Assembly (NCBI GenBank): GCA_031272745.1
Contig: JAISTF010000032.1
Location: 1-9,571, forward strand
Direction: 5' to 3'
DNA length: 9,571 nt
Source: Eubacteriales Family XIII. Incertae Sedis bacterium
GTDB lineage: Bacteria; Bacillota; Clostridia; Peptostreptococcales; Anaerovoracaceae
In this document: positions 7,601-9,571 of the stretch, piece after piece
Position numbering within the stretch: the stretch's first letter is position 1
How the letters are laid out: each line of letters begins with the position of its first letter
Program-made: the position numbers and the translations under genes
Notes under the pieces: model-generated
What the model was told of the DNA's origin: nothing
Seen by the model: only the letters and a program-made list of their open reading frames with translations
Database searches by the model: none

Positions 7601-9316
7601 GCGTCCGGACGCTTCGGCGTGACGCTGCATTATTTGAACAACGCGAAGGAAATCCAAATCAAGATGGCGCAGGGCGCGAAGCCCGGAGAGGGCGGCCATC
7701 TGCCGGGCGGCAAGGTCTACCCGTGGATTGCGAAGGCGCGTTACTCCACGCCGGGCGTCGAGCTCATCAGCCCGCCGCCGCACCACGACATCTACTCCAT
7801 CGAGGACCTCGCGCAACTCATCCGCGACCTCAAGGCGTCGAACAAATACGCGCGCATCTCCGTGAAGCTCGTCTCCGAGGGCGGCGTCGGAACCATTGCG
7901 GTCGGCGTCGCGAAGGCGCTCGCGGACGTCATCGTGATCTCGGGCTACGACGGCGGCACGGGCGCGGCTCCGCGCACGTCGATCAGGCACGCGGGCCTGC
8001 CCTGGGAACTCGGCGTCGCGGAAGCGCACCAGTCGCTCTTGATGAATAACATGCGCAACAGGGTCGTTTTGGAGACCGATGGGAAGCTGCTGACAGGCCG
8101 CGACATCGTGATTGCGGCGCTGCTCGGCGCGGAGGAGTTTGCGTTTGCGACGGCGCCGCTCATCGTACTCGGGTGCGACATGATGCGCGTGTGCAACCTC
8201 GACACCTGCCCGGTCGGCATCGCGACGCAGAATCCGGACCTGTGCGGGAAGTTTGCGGGCAAGCCGGAATACGTGGAAAACCTCATGAAGTTTCTCGCGC
8301 AGGAAGTGCGCGAGTGGATGAGCCGCATCGGGGTGCGGACGGTCAACGAGCTTGTCGGGCACGTCGAGCTGCTGCACCAGACGCCGGCGCTCGAGCGCAT
8401 CAACGAGAAGGCGCAGACGGTCGATCTGTCGTCGCTGCTGTATCAGCCGAAGCAGGTGGACAACGCGGGCGCGCGGTATTTCACGCAGCCGCAAGACCAC
8501 GCGCTGTGGCGGACGCTCGACCAGTCGACGCTGATTTCGCTGTGCCGCGGGGCGATCGCCAGCCCCGGCGAGAAGGCGGATTATTCTTTGGCCATCAACA
8601 ACCGGAACCGCACGGTCGGCTGTATGCTGTCGGCGAAGATCGTGCGCAAGCACGGGCCGGAGGGCTTGCCGGACGGGTCGATTCACCTGCGGTTCGACGG
8701 GTCGGCGGGGCTATCGTTCGGAGCGTTTCTCGCGCCGGGCGTCGAGATGGAGCTGCACGGCGACGCCAACGACTACGTCGGCAAGGGGTTGTCCGGCGGG
8801 CGCATCGTCGTGGTGCCGCCCGACGGCGCGGTCTTCGAGCCGTCGGAAAACATCATCATCGGCAACGTCGCCCTGTACGGCGCGACGTCGGGCGAGGTCT
8901 TCATCCGCGGCGTCGCGGGCGAGCGGTTCTGCGTGCGCAACAGCGGGGCGTCGGCCGTCGTCGAGGGCGTCGGCGACCATTGCTGCGAATATATGACGGG
9001 CGGCGTGGTCCTCGTGCTCGGCGGGACGGGGCGCAATTTCGCGGCCGGCATGAGCGGCGGGGTCGCGTACGTGTTTGACGAGGACGGCACGTTCGAGGCG
9101 CGCTGCAATCCGGAAAAGGTATCGCTGTCCGGACTCGGGAAAGAGGACGAGCAGAAGGTGCGGGCGTTGTTGAAGCAGCATGCGGAGCGGACGGGCAGCG
9201 AGCGGGCGAAGGCCATGCTTGCGGAGTTTGCGAAGACGGCGGCGGCGTTTGTGAAGGTGCTGCCGGATGACTACGCGGCGGCGCTCGAGGGCGCGGACGC
9301 GGCGGCAATCGCATAG
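4649..9316 (+). CDS. gltB: Glutamate synthase (GOGAT), large subunit
   Basis: This is the large (alpha) subunit of glutamate synthase, which with GltD converts glutamine and 2-oxoglutarate to two glutamates and so completes ammonia assimilation by the GS-GOGAT route. The 1555-residue product has the four family domains. The class II glutamine amidotransferase domain starts at C29 in DACGIG, the nucleophile exposed by removing a 28-residue propeptide, and contains HSRFSTNTFPSWERAHP from 241 and NGEINT from 264. The central domain (about 490-780) includes GDDPISSMGTDTPLAVLSNK. The FMN/synthase domain (about 850-1230) has GAMSYGS (930-936), SNTGEGGE (956-963), DGGTGAAP (1101-1108) and the 3Fe-4S cysteines C1176, C1182 and C1187 in CDMMRVCNLDTCPVG. 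The C-terminal GXGXG beta-helix includes GKGLSGG (1378-1384). Length is close to other bacterial GltB. The start has AGGAGG four bases upstream; M13 lacks one. It has its own promoter, and gltD follows after 70 bases. It is called gltA in Bacillus. Confidence 0.98.
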   Translation: MRFQTDGGPSPGMPGKQGLYDPKFEKDACGIGLLVNVGGERTHRLIEDAIEVLYNMTHRGGIGSEPETGDGAGLLIQLPHDFFAGIAASEGLDLPARGAYGVAMMFGSPEQEKCRRTVEQFCAVCEEEKLPVLGVRIVPTNSAGIGKTAKAVCPGIRQVFIGRPEGLTEDDFERKLYVVSKRAQKQIRYNPHNPDRDLYYYLTSISCRTIVYKGMLRPDQLANFYLELKDVRTASAIALVHSRFSTNTFPSWERAHPMNYLIHNGEINTIRGNVNWVKAREAMLASAQFGEDLPKIMPVINEDGSDSAMLDDFVRLLVHSGTPLYEAMMMAIPEPWESNPAMDPKKRAYYEYASCLMEAWDGPAAIAFTDGRVAGATLDRNGLRPSRICITTEGTLILASETGTLRLPAERVLKRDRLRPGRMLLVDTEAGRIIEDEELKQAVAAKRPYRKWLDAGLVQLADLPDAPEDFTGKGWLDVIREARTKQASTREQALLKDFVSLELLMANKEGDPETLPLLTEQKVFGYTWEDLNLTLKTIANTGDDPISSMGTDTPLAVLSNKPQLFYNYFKQLFAQVTNPPIDAIREEVVTSSYVQIGSESNLLEPGPENCRMIRHETPVLTRGELAKLKAISLDGFQAVTLPMLFNSREEDGLEHALDDLFKAADFVMESGYNILVLSDRGASERKVPIPALLAVSGLHQYLVRKGTRTRISIVCETGEAREAHHLALLVGYGANAVCPWLAYETIEDMARGGWLAVGAAEGKANYRASMTHAIVKIMSKMGISTVRSYHGAQIFEALGLSDGIVEKYFTGTTSRIGGVTFWEIDREIKRRHAKAFDMQAKDAPLDEGGDYKWRSRGEYHLFNPENIFLLQQACRTGNYDMFKAFSAAVNLRTTELKNIRGLLSIVEADKPIPIDTVEPVSSIVKRFKTGAMSYGSISQAAHECMAIAMNRLGAKSNTGEGGELVERFEVGEDGHNRCSAIKQVASGRFGVTLHYLNNAKEIQIKMAQGAKPGEGGHLPGGKVYPWIAKARYSTPGVELISPPPHHDIYSIEDLAQLIRDLKASNKYARISVKLVSEGGVGTIAVGVAKALADVIVISGYDGGTGAAPRTSIRHAGLPWELGVAEAHQSLLMNNMRNRVVLETDGKLLTGRDIVIAALLGAEEFAFATAPLIVLGCDMMRVCNLDTCPVGIATQNPDLCGKFAGKPEYVENLMKFLAQEVREWMSRIGVRTVNELVGHVELLHQTPALERINEKAQTVDLSSLLYQPKQVDNAGARYFTQPQDHALWRTLDQSTLISLCRGAIASPGEKADYSLAINNRNRTVGCMLSAKIVRKHGPEGLPDGSIHLRFDGSAGLSFGAFLAPGVEMELHGDANDYVGKGLSGGRIVVVPPDGAVFEPSENIIIGNVALYGATSGEVFIRGVAGERFCVRNSGASAVVEGVGDHCCEYMTGGVVLVLGGTGRNFAAGMSGGVAYVFDEDGTFEARCNPEKVSLSGLGKEDEQKVRALLKQHAERTGSERAKAMLAEFAKTAAAFVKVLPDDYAAALEGADAAAIA

Positions 9317-9337
9317 GATGGATTGCTGGACAGCTGG

Positions 9338-9360
9338 ATTCTCGGGACAAGCCCGAGAAT
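9338..9360. repeat. Perfect palindrome between gltB and gltD (REP-like)
   Basis: ATTCTCGGG (9338-9346) is the exact reverse complement of CCCGAGAAT (9352-9360), with the five-base loop ACAAG. The hairpin is strong, but GACAATGG follows instead of a T-run, so it is not a canonical terminator. The form ATTCYCGGG-loop-CCCGRGAAT, flanked by TGG and GACA, resembles short dispersed palindromic repeats found between genes in many bacteria. Only one copy is in the window, so dispersal cannot be shown here. In the gltBD message it could affect stability or the ratio of the two subunits. Confidence 0.7.
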
Positions 9361-9386
9361 GACAATGGTGTGAGAGGGTATTGAGA

Positions 9387-9571
9387 ATGGGCAAGCCGAC
9401 GGGATTTTTGGAATTTGGACGCAGCGAGGCGGGGCACAGGCCCGTGGCGGAGCGCGTGCGCGACTGGGACGAATTTGTCGTGCCGCAGAGCGCGGAGGCG
9501 ATCCACACGCAGAGCGCGCGGTGCATGGACTGCGGCGTGCCGTTTTGCCACGCGGGGTTCCTCGTGCAGGG
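9387..9571 (+). CDS. gltD: Glutamate synthase, small subunit (partial, 5' end)
   Basis: The first 61 codons are present; the window ends before the stop. The protein opens with MGKPTGFLEF, the typical start of Firmicute-type GltD, followed by a basic, tryptophan-containing stretch (RVRDWDEF, 23-30) and the cysteine motif CMDCGVPFC (C46, C49, C54), part of the N-terminal iron-sulfur cluster region. Complete family members are about 490 residues and add FAD and NAD(P)H domains. GltD passes electrons from NAD(P)H through FAD and 4Fe-4S clusters to the FMN of GltB. The ribosome binding site GAGAGGG (9372-9378) is eight bases before the ATG. It lies 70 bases after gltB and is probably co-transcribed, with a palindrome in the gap. 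The small subunit is named gltB in Bacillus. Confidence 0.95.
   Translation, partial: MGKPTGFLEFGRSEAGHRPVAERVRDWDEFVVPQSAEAIHTQSARCMDCGVPFCHAGFLVQ

Noticed and set aside
5264..8686. 1140-codon open frame on the minus strand, opposite gltB
   Set aside because: It mirrors the codons of gltB, where very GC-rich third positions remove stops from the opposite strand. The translation is Arg/His/Leu-rich with no recognisable domain, while the + strand encodes complete, motif-rich GltB.
8711..9526. 271-codon minus-strand open frame across the gltB end, gap and gltD start
   Set aside because: It runs antisense through GltB, the palindrome and GltD, has no recognisable domain, and is a product of base composition.

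Overview
The window is an ordinary-looking chromosomal segment of a GC-rich bacterium, with all recognisable genes on the + strand: topA, hslV, hslU, gltB and the start of gltD. Several signs point to the Firmicutes (Bacillota). HslV has the 'FHATT' N-terminus, with a short propeptide before the catalytic threonine. GltD begins with the Bacillus-type 'MGKPTGF'. There is a perfect CIRCE operator, and a CodY-box-like sequence lies before gltB. The GC-rich codon use (GCG, CGC, CTC, GTC) together with the topA-hslVU linkage would fit a high-GC Negativicute such as a Selenomonas relative. That finer placement is inference; only the phylum-level guess is reasonably supported. No mobile element, CRISPR array, tRNA or rRNA is visible.

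Layout. Bases 1-284 hold a lower-GC leader: a possible tail of an upstream reading frame (stop at 79-81), a 9-bp inverted repeat, and a clear topA promoter. topA (285-2402) encodes DNA topoisomerase I with three C-terminal zinc fingers. The 132-base gap after it is dense in signals: a strong sigma-A promoter, a perfect CIRCE operator over the predicted transcription start, and an 8-bp leader hairpin. hslV (2535-3113) and hslU (3103-4557) overlap by 11 bases and encode the peptidase and the AAA+ unfoldase of the HslVU protease. The 91-base gap after hslU has a tandem 9-bp repeat whose junction matches the CodY box at 13 of 15 positions, then a promoter with a perfect TATAAT. gltB (4649-9316) is the large subunit of glutamate synthase. 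A 70-base gap with a 9-bp perfect palindrome separates it from gltD (from 9387), which runs off the window end.

How it works together. There appear to be three transcription units in a row. topA sets DNA supercoiling. hslVU removes misfolded or regulatory proteins and is predicted to be under HrcA heat-shock repression. gltBD makes glutamate from glutamine and 2-oxoglutarate and is possibly under CodY nutritional control. No convincing intrinsic terminator lies between the units, so read-through is possible. The protein families are all well known; the less routine content is regulatory, namely the CIRCE site on hslVU and the CodY-like box on gltBD. I see no evidence for an undescribed multi-gene system here.
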